From: Hymenobacter artigasi
Lineage (GTDB): Bacteria > Bacteroidota > Bacteroidia > Cytophagales > Hymenobacteraceae
Assembly: GCF_012275535.1 (NCBI RefSeq)
Contig: NZ_JAAVTK010000014.1
Coordinates: 1-64,000, forward strand
DNA length: 64,000 bases
Reading direction: 5' to 3'
The position numbers and the translations under genes were made by a program. The notes beneath the pieces were generated by a model, which worked only from the letters and a program-made list of their open reading frames with translations, ran no database searches and was not told the DNA's origin. Below are positions 32,841 to 39,785 of this stretch, piece by piece. Numbering within the stretch: position 1 is the stretch's first letter; the number at the start of each line of letters is the position of its first letter.

Positions 32841-33428
32841 CTACAGCTTGTCCGATACCTGGGTAGAAATCTGCTTGGCGGTGCGCAGGGCCTGAAACTC
32901 GCCCTGCTGCGAGCGGATGGTCAGCTTATCATCGAGCGAAAAGCTGCCGCGCAGCTGCTGGTACCGGTCGTTGAGGCTGCTCATGATATTGGCGGCGGTG
33001 GCCCAGTCGGCGGGTTTCCAATTCTGGCGGTCGTTGCGCACGCGCTCAATGAACAGGTCGTAGGCCGAGAGCAGGCCGGTGGTGGTGAGCGTGGAAACGG
33101 TGGTTTTCTTGCGCAGGAAGGTCGACACCTGGGCATCGGTAGCGGCCGTGGCGGGGGAATCCATCGTGCTGCTGCTGCCGGCGGAAGAAGCAGGGCTGGT
33201 GGTGGTGCCCACCGGCACATTTATGGTGCGCGTGGTGCGGCGAATGACCTTGCCGGTTTCGGGGTCCAGGTCTTCGGTTACTTCGACTTGCTGCTGAGTA
33301 CCGGCCGGGGTGGTGGTGGTCGTCGTCGAGGTGGGTTTAGTCGTCGTTGTAGTGGTGGATTTAGTCTGGGCGAGGGCGGCAAAAGGCGAGGCCAGCAACA
33401 ACAGCGCGAGAAGACAGGGGTTTTTCAT
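32841..33428 (-). CDS. hypothetical secreted protein with Thr-rich linker
   Basis: A 195-residue exported protein of unknown function. The signal peptide is MKNPCLLALLLLASPFAALA. A threonine-rich low-complexity segment (about 22-45) follows, then an acidic, beta-like part (EVTEDLDPETGKVIRRTTRT), a Ser/Thr linker, and a helical C-terminal domain (LLSAYDLFIERVRNDRQNWK ... LNDRYQQLRGSFSLDDK). The frame extends upstream, but only the ATG at 33428 gives a signal peptide. It converges with the desaturase operon. Confidence 0.72.
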   Translation of the reverse strand: MKNPCLLALLLLASPFAALAQTKSTTTTTTKPTSTTTTTTPAGTQQQVEVTEDLDPETGKVIRRTTRTINVPVGTTTSPASSAGSSSTMDSPATAATDAQVSTFLRKKTTVSTLTTTGLLSAYDLFIERVRNDRQNWKPADWATAANIMSSLNDRYQQLRGSFSLDDKLTIRSQQGEFQALRTAKQISTQVSDKL

Positions 33429-33553
33429 GGGAAATAAAGAATTGAGGTTATCCTTTAACGGCAAAGTCCGGGCCACGGTGTAGAAGCAGGGCCAATTCTG
33501 CAAGACTTCCTCATTGAATATCGCATGGTTCTGACTCCAGCTGCCTCACGCGT

Positions 33554-33595
33554 GGCCTCTGTCACGCGGTGCAACTCGCCGTTGCCCATGGCACT
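33554..33595 (-). pseudogene. decayed fragment of an aminotransferase 3' end
   Basis: This 42-bp segment matches the last codons of the adjacent aminotransferase gene (33678-33719) at 36 of 42 positions, in the same orientation. Translated, it gives AMGNGELHRVTEA beside AMGDGELRRVKEA in the intact protein. No open reading frame surrounds it. It looks like the relic of a second, tandem aminotransferase copy. Confidence 0.65.
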
Positions 33596-33656
33596 ATACT
33601 GCTACCATTCATAGCAAGTACGCTCCGCTAAACAACGACGACCGGTTGGGCTGGCG

Positions 33657-34817
33657 TTAGCTTAGTGCCACCGTTAGGGCCTCTTTCACGCGGCGCAACT
33701 CGCCGTCGCCCATCGCGGTGCCGCTGGGCAGGCACAGGCCCCGGGCAAACAGGTCTTCGCACACCGCGCCGCCGTACATGGGCGCAGCGGCAAACAGGGG
33801 CTGCAGGTGCAGCGGCTTCCACAGCGGCCGGCTCTCGATGTTGCGGGTTTCGAGGTGCAGGCGCACGGCCTCAGGCGTAGGGGCGGGGGCGGCGTTGTCG
33901 GGGTCGGGCGAGGCCAGGAGAATGGTGGTGAGCCAGCGGTTGGCACGGCTGCCGGCGGGCTCCGGGGCCAGCGCTACCGTGAGGCCGGGCACGGCGGCGA
34001 GGTGCTCGCGGTACCAGTCGAAAATCTGGCGGCGGCGCTTCACGCGCTCGGGCAGCAGTTCCATCTGGCCCCGCCCGATGCCGGCCAGGATGTTGCTCAG
34101 GCGGTAGTTGTAACCGGTTTCGGAATGCTGGTAGTACGGGGCATCGTCCTTGGCCTGGGTGGCCAGGAAGCGAGCTTTATCGGCCAGGGCGCGGTCGTAG
34201 GTCACGAGCGCACCACCGCCGCTGGTGGTCAGAATCTTATTGCCATTAAAGGAAAACACGCCCACCCGCCCAAAGCTGCCCAGCGGCTGCTGCTCCCACT
34301 CCGAGCCCAGGGCTTCGGCCGCGTCTTCGAGGATGGGAATGTCGAATTCTGTTGCCAGGGCCAGGATTTCGGGCAGCCTGGCGGGCATTCCGTAGAGGTG
34401 CACCAGGATGAGGGCTTTAGGCTTGCGGCCCTTGGCGATGCGGTCCACGATGGCCTCGCGCAGGCGCTCGGGGCAGATATTCCAGGTTTCGGCTTCGCTA
34501 TCCACAAACACCGGCGTGGCCCCGAGGTACACAATAGGATTGGCCGTGGCCACGAAGGTGAAGGAGGGACACAGCACTTCATCGCCCGGGCCCACGCCCA
34601 ACAAAATCAGCCCCAGGTGAATGGCCGCCGTGCCCGAGTTCAGCGCCACTGCATAGGGCACGCCCACCGCCGCGCAAATGTCGGCTTCGAAGCCCGTGAT
34701 ATTTGGTCCGGCCGGAGCCACCCAGTTGTCCTCAATGGCCTTGTGCACGTAGTTCATTTCGTGTCGGCCGAGGTGGGGAGGGGAGAGGTAGAGACGGTCG
34801 TAATCCTGGCTGCGCAT
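33657..34817 (-). CDS. DegT/DnrJ/EryC1-family sugar aminotransferase (PglE-like)
   Basis: A PLP enzyme of 386 residues that aminates a nucleotide-linked keto sugar. Motifs: NSGTAAIHLGLILLGVGPGD near the N-terminus, CPSFTFVATANP, the PLP-stacking EDAAEALGSE, and FSFNGNKILTTSGGGAL with the Schiff-base lysine (NGNK). The C-terminal RPLWKPLHLQP is typical of PglE/PerB-type enzymes. Context with a PglD-like acetyltransferase and a PglC-like phospho-sugar transferase points to a bacillosamine-like amino sugar. A decayed copy of its own 3' end lies just downstream. Confidence 0.92.
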   Translation of the reverse strand: MRSQDYDRLYLSPPHLGRHEMNYVHKAIEDNWVAPAGPNITGFEADICAAVGVPYAVALNSGTAAIHLGLILLGVGPGDEVLCPSFTFVATANPIVYLGATPVFVDSEAETWNICPERLREAIVDRIAKGRKPKALILVHLYGMPARLPEILALATEFDIPILEDAAEALGSEWEQQPLGSFGRVGVFSFNGNKILTTSGGGALVTYDRALADKARFLATQAKDDAPYYQHSETGYNYRLSNILAGIGRGQMELLPERVKRRRQIFDWYREHLAAVPGLTVALAPEPAGSRANRWLTTILLASPDPDNAAPAPTPEAVRLHLETRNIESRPLWKPLHLQPLFAAAPMYGGAVCEDLFARGLCLPSGTAMGDGELRRVKEALTVALS

Positions 34818-34867
34818 TATTCAGTTAAGGGTAATAGAACTTCTGGACTGCAGAAGAAAAATGAAAG

Positions 34868-34957
34868 GTCATGCTGAGCGTCGCCGAAGCATCTCTACCG
34901 CGTAAGTAATTATGTTTACTGCTGAAGTAGAGATGCTTCGGCTACGCTCAGCATGAC
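34868..34957. repeat. long palindrome (GTCATGCTGAGC type) between acetyltransferase and aminotransferase genes
   Basis: The arms 34868-34898 and 34927-34957 match at 30 of 31 positions. They read GTCATGCTGAGCG..GCCGAAG and CATCTCTAC. The 28-nt loop carries GTAAGTAATTATGTTTACTG, a core shared with the elements at 40937 and 38468. Confidence 0.9.
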
Positions 34958-34974
34958 GTTCGAGTAATTATTGA

Positions 34975-35667
34975 TTAGTCGTTAGTCATACCAAGTGCCT
35001 TAGCCGGTACGCCTACCGCCGTCACATTTGCTGGCAAGTCGCGCACGGCCACCGCGCCGGCCCCGAGGGTGGTGTTTTCGCCGATTTGTACGCCCTGGAT
35101 AACGGTGGCATTCGTGCCAAGGTACACGCCCTGGCCCAGGCGGGCCGCGCCGCTCACGTTGGCGTGCGGCATGAGAGAACAGAAATCGGCCAGCGTGGCA
35201 TCATGCCCCACCGTGCAGCCCAGGTTGAGCAGCACGAACCGGCCCAGCGTAATATCACAGGTCAGGAGGCAGCCCTGCTGAATGATGCAGCCCGCGCCCA
35301 GCGCAATGCGCTGCATCGTCCCCAGCGCCACGGCCGGATGCACGATGCTCGGAAAGCTGAGCTGCTCCGACGTGAGCCGGGCCACCACGGCTGCCCGGCT
35401 GGCCGAGCTGCCCACGGCCACGGCCACGGCCAGCGGCTCGGCGGTGGCGTTGAGGTCGGCGCTGGTGCCGAGGTAGGGGAGGCCGCCTACGGTGGGCGTG
35501 GCGGGGGCGTAGTCGTCGTAGAAGCCGCGCACCTGCCAGCTGGGCTGAGCCTCGTTGAGTTGCCGGAGCAGCAGCAGAACCTCGCGTCCCAGGCCGCCCG
35601 CCCCGAATATGACGAGCGGCGGCATCTCCTCCGCTACCTCGTAATCAGAAAAGAAGAGTTGTGTCAT
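34975..35667 (-). CDS. PglD-like sugar N-acetyltransferase (NeuD family)
   Basis: A 230-residue left-handed beta-helix acyltransferase. The N-terminal Rossmann-like lobe (PLVIFGAGGLGREVLLLLRQ) binds the nucleotide sugar. Hexapeptide repeats follow (ALGAGCIIQQGCLLTCDITL ... LGQGVYLGTNATVIQG). The catalytic base should be the His in GCTVGHDATLADF. The C-terminus is GVPAKALG, the usual end. It probably uses acetyl-CoA to acetylate the amino group made by the PglE-like enzyme encoded next. The two genes are separated by 157 bp containing the palindrome. Confidence 0.9.
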   Translation of the reverse strand: MTQLFFSDYEVAEEMPPLVIFGAGGLGREVLLLLRQLNEAQPSWQVRGFYDDYAPATPTVGGLPYLGTSADLNATAEPLAVAVAVGSSASRAAVVARLTSEQLSFPSIVHPAVALGTMQRIALGAGCIIQQGCLLTCDITLGRFVLLNLGCTVGHDATLADFCSLMPHANVSGAARLGQGVYLGTNATVIQGVQIGENTTLGAGAVAVRDLPANVTAVGVPAKALGMTND

Positions 35668-35813
35668 GACAATAACTGATGTTACGCAGGTAGCTCCTGA
35701 GTCAGATGTTTCAACTGATTTTTCGTTCTAAAAAACGGCTTAACAGCATCAAACGAGCAATCAGCCACAAAAACAGACGCCGCAGAAAGTATTGCGTAGC
35801 AGTAGATAATAAT

Positions 35814-36482
35814 TTACGAAGAAGGCGGTGATGGCGGACTGCCCCGAAAGGCCGTAGTAGTGGCCTGCCCGGGCGTATTGATGCCGCGCGCGCCCAGCAC
35901 CCGCCCGGCGGTGCGCCACAGAATAAGCAGGTCGAGCCGCAGCGAAAGGTGGTCGACGTACCAGACATCAAACGCGAATTTTTCCTCCCAGCTGATGGCA
36001 TTGCGGCCGTTTACCTGCGCCCAGCCAGTGAGGCCGGGGCGCACGGCGTGGCGGCGGGCCTGCGCGGGCGAGTACAGTGGCATGTACTGGGGCAGCAGCG
36101 GGCGCGGGCCTACCAGGCTCAAATCGCCGCGCACGATGTTCCAGAGCTGGGGCAGTTCATCGAGGGAGGTAGCGCGTAGCCAGCGGCCCAGCGGGGGCAG
36201 GCGCTCGGCATCGGGCAGCGGCTGGCCGGCGGCGTCGCGGGCGTCGGTCATGGTTTGCAGCTTGTAGAGGGTGAAAAGCTGCCCGTGCCAGCCCGGCCGC
36301 AGCTGCCGAAACAGCCAGCGGCCCCGGTTCTGGCTGGCCGCCAGCGCCGCCGCGCCGGCCAGCAGCGGCAGCGCGAGCAGCAGCAGCGGCAGGGCCAGCA
36401 CGAGGTCGAGCAGGCGCTTGCCGTGGCGGGCGTATAGCGAGGGTTGAGTTTTGAGGGTTGAAGGTTGAGGTGCCGCAGGCAT
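35814..36482 (-). CDS. bacterial sugar transferase (PglC/WcaJ-type phosphoglycosyl transferase)
   Basis: Transfers a phospho-sugar from a nucleotide donor to a polyprenyl phosphate, starting a lipid-linked glycan. 222 residues: one membrane helix at about 24-50, then YKLQTMTDARDAAGQPLPD, TSLDELPQLWNI with the active-site Asp-Glu, GPRPLLPQY, RPGLTGWAQVNGRN and FDVWYVDHLSLRLDL. The family usually begins near YxRxGKRLLDLVLA. Here the preceding residues (APQPSTLKTQPS) are encoded by a heptamer-repeat arm. The ATG at 36482 directly follows TACCTTTGTTT, so the mRNA is probably leaderless. It leads the amino-sugar cassette. Confidence 0.92.
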   Translation of the reverse strand: MPAAPQPSTLKTQPSLYARHGKRLLDLVLALPLLLLALPLLAGAAALAASQNRGRWLFRQLRPGWHGQLFTLYKLQTMTDARDAAGQPLPDAERLPPLGRWLRATSLDELPQLWNIVRGDLSLVGPRPLLPQYMPLYSPAQARRHAVRPGLTGWAQVNGRNAISWEEKFAFDVWYVDHLSLRLDLLILWRTAGRVLGARGINTPGQATTTAFRGSPPSPPSS

Positions 36483-36584
36483 AAACAAAGGTAGGACTCG
36501 GTACTTTGCTGTTATTATCGCGGCTTGAGGAGCGTTGAGTCACCCAAAAACAACTCAACTTTCAACCCTCAAAACTCAACCCTC
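36439..36584. repeat. inverted heptamer-repeat locus D flanking a divergent promoter region
   Basis: The arms 36439-36469 and 36554-36584 match at 30 of 31 positions when inverted. They are heptamers of the type GGGTTGA, with variant GTTTTGA in the second unit. The 84-nt interior holds the promoters of the sugar transferase gene (minus) and ispE (plus). The left arm lies inside the sugar transferase coding sequence; the right arm ends 6 nt before the ispE ATG. Confidence 0.88.
36486..36493 (-). promoter_or_regulatory. -7 promoter element of the sugar transferase gene
   Basis: TACCTTTG on the minus strand, three bases before the ATG at 36482. It implies leaderless initiation. Confidence 0.6.
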
Positions 36585-36590
36585 CCAAAG

Positions 36591-37412
36591 ATGCTCGTCT
36601 TCCCCAACGCCAAGCTTAACCTCGGCCTCTACGTTACCCAGCGCCGGCCCGATGGGTTCCACACCCTCGAATCAGTCTTCGTACCCCTGCCCTGGACCGA
36701 TGCTTTTGAGATGCTGCCCGCCGCTCCCGGCCATCCTACCAGCCTTACCCTCACCGGCCGCCCCATTCCCGGCGACCCGGCCACCAATCTCTGCGTGCGG
36801 GCCTACGAGCTGTTGCAGGCCGATTTCCCGCAGCTGCCGCCAGTACAACTGTACCTGCACAAAATAGTACCCATTGGGGCGGGCCTGGGCGGTGGCTCGG
36901 CCGATGCCGCCTTCGCCCTCCGGGCTGCCAACGACCTGTTTCGCCTCAGTCTTTCGGTGGAAACCCTGGAAGGCTATGCACGCCGCCTAGGCTCCGACTG
37001 CGCCTTCTTCATCCAGAACAAGCCGGTGCTGGCCTTAGAAAAAGGCGATGTATTCGAAGAAATAAGCCTGAATCTAACCGGCACGGCTTGCGTGGTGGTG
37101 TACCCCAACCTGCACATTAGCACGGCCGAAGCCTATGCTCACATCGTCCCGCAACTGCCGCAACACCCGTTGCGCGAGGCGCTGGCGCAACCCATGAGCA
37201 CCTGGCGCAACACGGTCAGCAACTATTTTGAAACGGCTCTCACGCCCAGCCACCCGGTGCTGGCCGATATTAAGCAGCAGATGTATGATGCTGGCGCTAC
37301 GTATGCGAGCCTGTCGGGCTCTGGCTCGGCCTTGTATGGCTTGTGGGAAGGCGGGGAGCTGCCGGCCATGAAGTGGCCAGCTGAGTACACCGTGTGGCAG
37401 GGGGTATTCTAA
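36591..37412 (+). CDS. ispE: 4-diphosphocytidyl-2-C-methyl-D-erythritol kinase
   Basis: The GHMP kinase of the MEP isoprenoid pathway; it phosphorylates CDP-methylerythritol. Motifs: PNAKLNLGLYVTQRRPDGFH at the N-terminus with the conserved Lys and His, the ATP loop PIGAGLGGGSADAAFALRA, and the C-terminal SLSGSGSALYGLW. 273 residues is normal. The ATG at 36591 begins MLVFPNAKLNLG. The in-frame extension upstream is repeat-encoded. GTACTTTGC at about 36501 may be its promoter, which would put the repeat arm in the leader. Confidence 0.95.
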   Translation: MLVFPNAKLNLGLYVTQRRPDGFHTLESVFVPLPWTDAFEMLPAAPGHPTSLTLTGRPIPGDPATNLCVRAYELLQADFPQLPPVQLYLHKIVPIGAGLGGGSADAAFALRAANDLFRLSLSVETLEGYARRLGSDCAFFIQNKPVLALEKGDVFEEISLNLTGTACVVVYPNLHISTAEAYAHIVPQLPQHPLREALAQPMSTWRNTVSNYFETALTPSHPVLADIKQQMYDAGATYASLSGSGSALYGLWEGGELPAMKWPAEYTVWQGVF

Positions 37413-37426
37413 ACCGACCCGGTCGG

Positions 37427-37507
37427 CTTGTCATTCCGACGAAGGAGGAATCTGAGATAAGCCGTTGCAAGGGTTTGCCCAGATTCCTCCTTCGTCGGAA
37501 TGACAAG
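37427..37507. repeat. 28-bp perfect palindrome between ispE and EamA genes
   Basis: The arms 37427-37454 and 37480-37507 (CTTGTCATTCCGACGAAGG...) are perfect inverted copies around a 25-nt loop. They fill the gap between two convergent genes almost completely. It is the GTCATTCCGACGAAGGAGG variant of the palindrome family. Confidence 0.9.
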
Positions 37508-37516
37508 TCTTGGGCG

Positions 37517-38464
37517 CTAAACCGGCATGGCTGGCTCCAAGTCCGGCTGCTTGTCCTTCATCAGGCGCGCCACCAATGGGTGAATCAGCACACTGAGCAC
37601 GATGAGCAGGGTGCCAATGTAGAAGCCCGTGCTCATGCGCTCGCCGTTGAATTGCGGCGCGTGCAGCAGTCCTTTGGTGTGCAGCCAATAGATGGCCGCT
37701 GCCATCGAAATGCCATACACCGGCTCCAGATTAATGGTCAGGTTCACCGCAAATGGCGAAATTCGCTTCATCAATTCAACCGATGTGGAGAAGGCGTATA
37801 CCGTGCACACGCCCGCCAGCAGGCCCAGCCAGAGCCAGTCGTAGCCGTGCCACGCCAGCTGCAAGCCCCGGCCCTGCGTGAAATAATGGCTGTAAATGGG
37901 GAAGAACAGCACGATGCTCAAACAAGCCCCTGCCATCTCGTAAAAGGTGAGCCGCAGCGGCGGATGCGTCTTAATCAGCTTCGAGTTCAGCACGCTGAAC
38001 AGCGCCGACAGGCCCGCCGACAGCACCGCCACGCCCAGGCCCAGCAGCTGGTCGAGCTCGGCCTGACTCACCAGGTACAGCCCCACCATGGTAATCAGCC
38101 CCAGGCCCACTTCGTAGCCGCGCACCCGCCGCCACAGCAGCAGCGGCTCCAGCAGCGAAGTCCACAGCGCCAGCGTGGCCAGGCCTGCCAGGCACACGCT
38201 AACGGATGACAGCCGCGCCGCCAGAAAGAAGGTAATCCAGTGCGCCGCTACCAGCGCGCCCACCGCCAGCAGCCGCACCGCCTGCCCCGCTGACACGCGC
38301 CAGGCCTGCCGCCGCGCTGCCAGCAGTACCGTAAGGCCAGCCGCCGCCAGCAGTGTGCGCCAGAACACGAGCTCCACCGGTGGCACCGTCAGCAGCTTGC
38401 CCAATATGGCCGTGAAGCCCCACAGGAGCACAATGAAATGAAGCTTGAGGTAATCGCGGAGCAT
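37517..38464 (-). CDS. EamA/DMT-superfamily transporter
   Basis: A 315-residue inner-membrane permease with about ten helices in two EamA repeats. The first opens LKLHFIVLLWGFTAILGKLL. The second includes VLSAGLSALFSVLNSKLIK and the late SPFAVNLTINLEPVYGISMA, the hallmark of the second repeat. Family members export amino acids or metabolites; the substrate is unknown. The ATG at 38464 is chosen because the first helix follows at once. One arm of a 41-bp inverted repeat ends 3 nt upstream of this start. The LptF/G-type gene lies upstream. Confidence 0.9.
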   Translation of the reverse strand: MLRDYLKLHFIVLLWGFTAILGKLLTVPPVELVFWRTLLAAAGLTVLLAARRQAWRVSAGQAVRLLAVGALVAAHWITFFLAARLSSVSVCLAGLATLALWTSLLEPLLLWRRVRGYEVGLGLITMVGLYLVSQAELDQLLGLGVAVLSAGLSALFSVLNSKLIKTHPPLRLTFYEMAGACLSIVLFFPIYSHYFTQGRGLQLAWHGYDWLWLGLLAGVCTVYAFSTSVELMKRISPFAVNLTINLEPVYGISMAAAIYWLHTKGLLHAPQFNGERMSTGFYIGTLLIVLSVLIHPLVARLMKDKQPDLEPAMPV

Positions 38465-38467
38465 GCT

Positions 38468-38598
38468 GTAGTGCGAAGCGATGCTTCGCGTATCGCCGCA
38501 ACGCGGCAAGTAATTAGGTGAACAGTATCCCGGTGCATGACTGGGGCGAATGGGATTTGCCGCGCGGCGGCAATAGGCGAAGCACCGCTCCGCGCTAC
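38468..38598. repeat. inverted-repeat element with 41-bp arms between LptF/G and EamA genes
   Basis: The arms 38468-38508 and 38558-38598 match at about 34 of 41 positions. Each arm contains smaller palindromes (GCGAAGCGATGCTTCGC; GCCGCAACGCGGC). The 49-nt spacer starts AAGTAATTAGGTGAACAGT, the core seen in the elements at 34868 and 40937. The outer ends lie 1 nt from the upstream stop codon and 3 nt from the downstream ATG. Confidence 0.8.
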
Positions 38599-38599
38599 G

Positions 38600-39679
38600 C
38601 TATTTCGGCACAAACCGGTACAGCGCCAGCCCGATTACCGAGAATACGGTGCTGGGCACCCACGCCGCCACCAGCGGCGACATGCTGCCCACCTGCGCCA
38701 GGTTGCGGCTCAGCATCACGAAAATGATGAACACGAAGGCCAGCACGAACCCCAGCGCAATTTGCCCGCCCACCCCGGCCCGCGACTTGCGGGCGCTGAG
38801 CGTGACGCCAATCAGGGTCAGAATAACGATGGAAAACGGGTATGCGTACCGCTCGTATTTCTCGCTCAGGTAGAGCTGGGTGTCGTCGGCCCCGCGCTCT
38901 ATTTTGGTTTTAATGTAGGCGTTCAGCTCGGGTAGGGTCATGGTTTCGGCCAGCTTGTAGGTGCTGGCAAAGTCCTTCGGAAACAGGTTCAGGGTGGTGT
39001 CGCGGGCGGGCACGGTTTGCAGGGTTTCGTCCTGCGCGCCTCTGAAGGTGCGTACCAGCTGCGGCGAGAGGTGCCAGACCTGTTTGGTCGAATCCCAGTT
39101 GATGGCATCGGCCGTGAGGCGGCGCTTAAGGATGGTACTGTCCACGGTTTCGAGCGCAAAATGGAAGCCGATGTTGCTCAGGTTGTCGTAGCTCTCCATG
39201 TAAACGTAGCTGCGCGGCCCGATTTTGATGTGCACGTTGCGCCCCTGAAACCGGTAGGGCAGTTTGATGTACGACCGCTCAAACGCCACCCGCGATTTAT
39301 TGCCAATGGGCAGCACCCAGCCAATCAGCCCGAATATCAGCAGCCCAACCACCGCGCCACCCATGGCATAAGGCAGCATCAGCCGCCGGAAGCTCACGCC
39401 ACTGGCCAGAATAGCCACAATTTCCGTCCGCGCCGCCAGTTGCGCCGTCACAAACACCACGGCAATAAAAATGGTAATCGGCGACAGCAGGTTGGCGAAA
39501 TAGGGGAACAGATAAATGTAATAGCCGAAAATAATTTTCGACATCGGCAAATTATGCTGAATAAAGTCGTCGTTTTTCTCCGTGAAATCAATCACGCAAA
39601 TCACCGTCACGAGAATTACCACCGAGAAGAAAAACGCGGCGAGAAATTTCTTAATGATGTATTTGTCGAGGATATTCAT
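38600..39679 (-). CDS. LptF/LptG-family lipopolysaccharide export permease
   Basis: A YjgP/YjgQ-type permease of 359 residues, part of the ABC machinery that extracts LPS from the inner membrane. The N-terminal signature is ILDKYIIKKFLAAFFFSVVI. Three helices precede the periplasmic beta-jelly-roll part (about 130-260, with VHIKIGPRSYVYMESYDNLS). Three more helices close it (YAYPFSIVILTLIGVTLSAR ... LGFVLAFVFIIFVML). SPITIFIAVVFVTAQLAART is typical of the family. It follows tgt on the minus strand across an AT heptamer repeat. Confidence 0.92.
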   Translation of the reverse strand: MNILDKYIIKKFLAAFFFSVVILVTVICVIDFTEKNDDFIQHNLPMSKIIFGYYIYLFPYFANLLSPITIFIAVVFVTAQLAARTEIVAILASGVSFRRLMLPYAMGGAVVGLLIFGLIGWVLPIGNKSRVAFERSYIKLPYRFQGRNVHIKIGPRSYVYMESYDNLSNIGFHFALETVDSTILKRRLTADAINWDSTKQVWHLSPQLVRTFRGAQDETLQTVPARDTTLNLFPKDFASTYKLAETMTLPELNAYIKTKIERGADDTQLYLSEKYERYAYPFSIVILTLIGVTLSARKSRAGVGGQIALGFVLAFVFIIFVMLSRNLAQVGSMSPLVAAWVPSTVFSVIGLALYRFVPK

Positions 39680-39687
39680 TGGGGGAA

Positions 39688-39785
39688 AATTATAAGTTTT
39701 GAATTATAAATTATAAATGAATGAGGTGTTCAAAAATGAAAATGCGAAAACAGAATTTATAATTTATAATTCAAAATTTATAATT
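39688..39785. repeat. inverted AT heptamer-repeat locus E between tgt and LptF/G genes
   Basis: The arms 39688-39718 and 39755-39785 match at 30 of 31 positions. The units are AATTATA with the AATTTTG/AGTTTTG variant second, the same family as locus C. The right arm overlaps the tgt stop codon, so the last tgt codons are repeat sequence. The left arm starts 8 nt upstream of the permease ATG. Confidence 0.88.

Noticed and set aside
36439..36584. Inverted repeats as ends of an insertion sequence
   Set aside because: No transposase fits in the 84-nt interior and no target-site duplication is visible.
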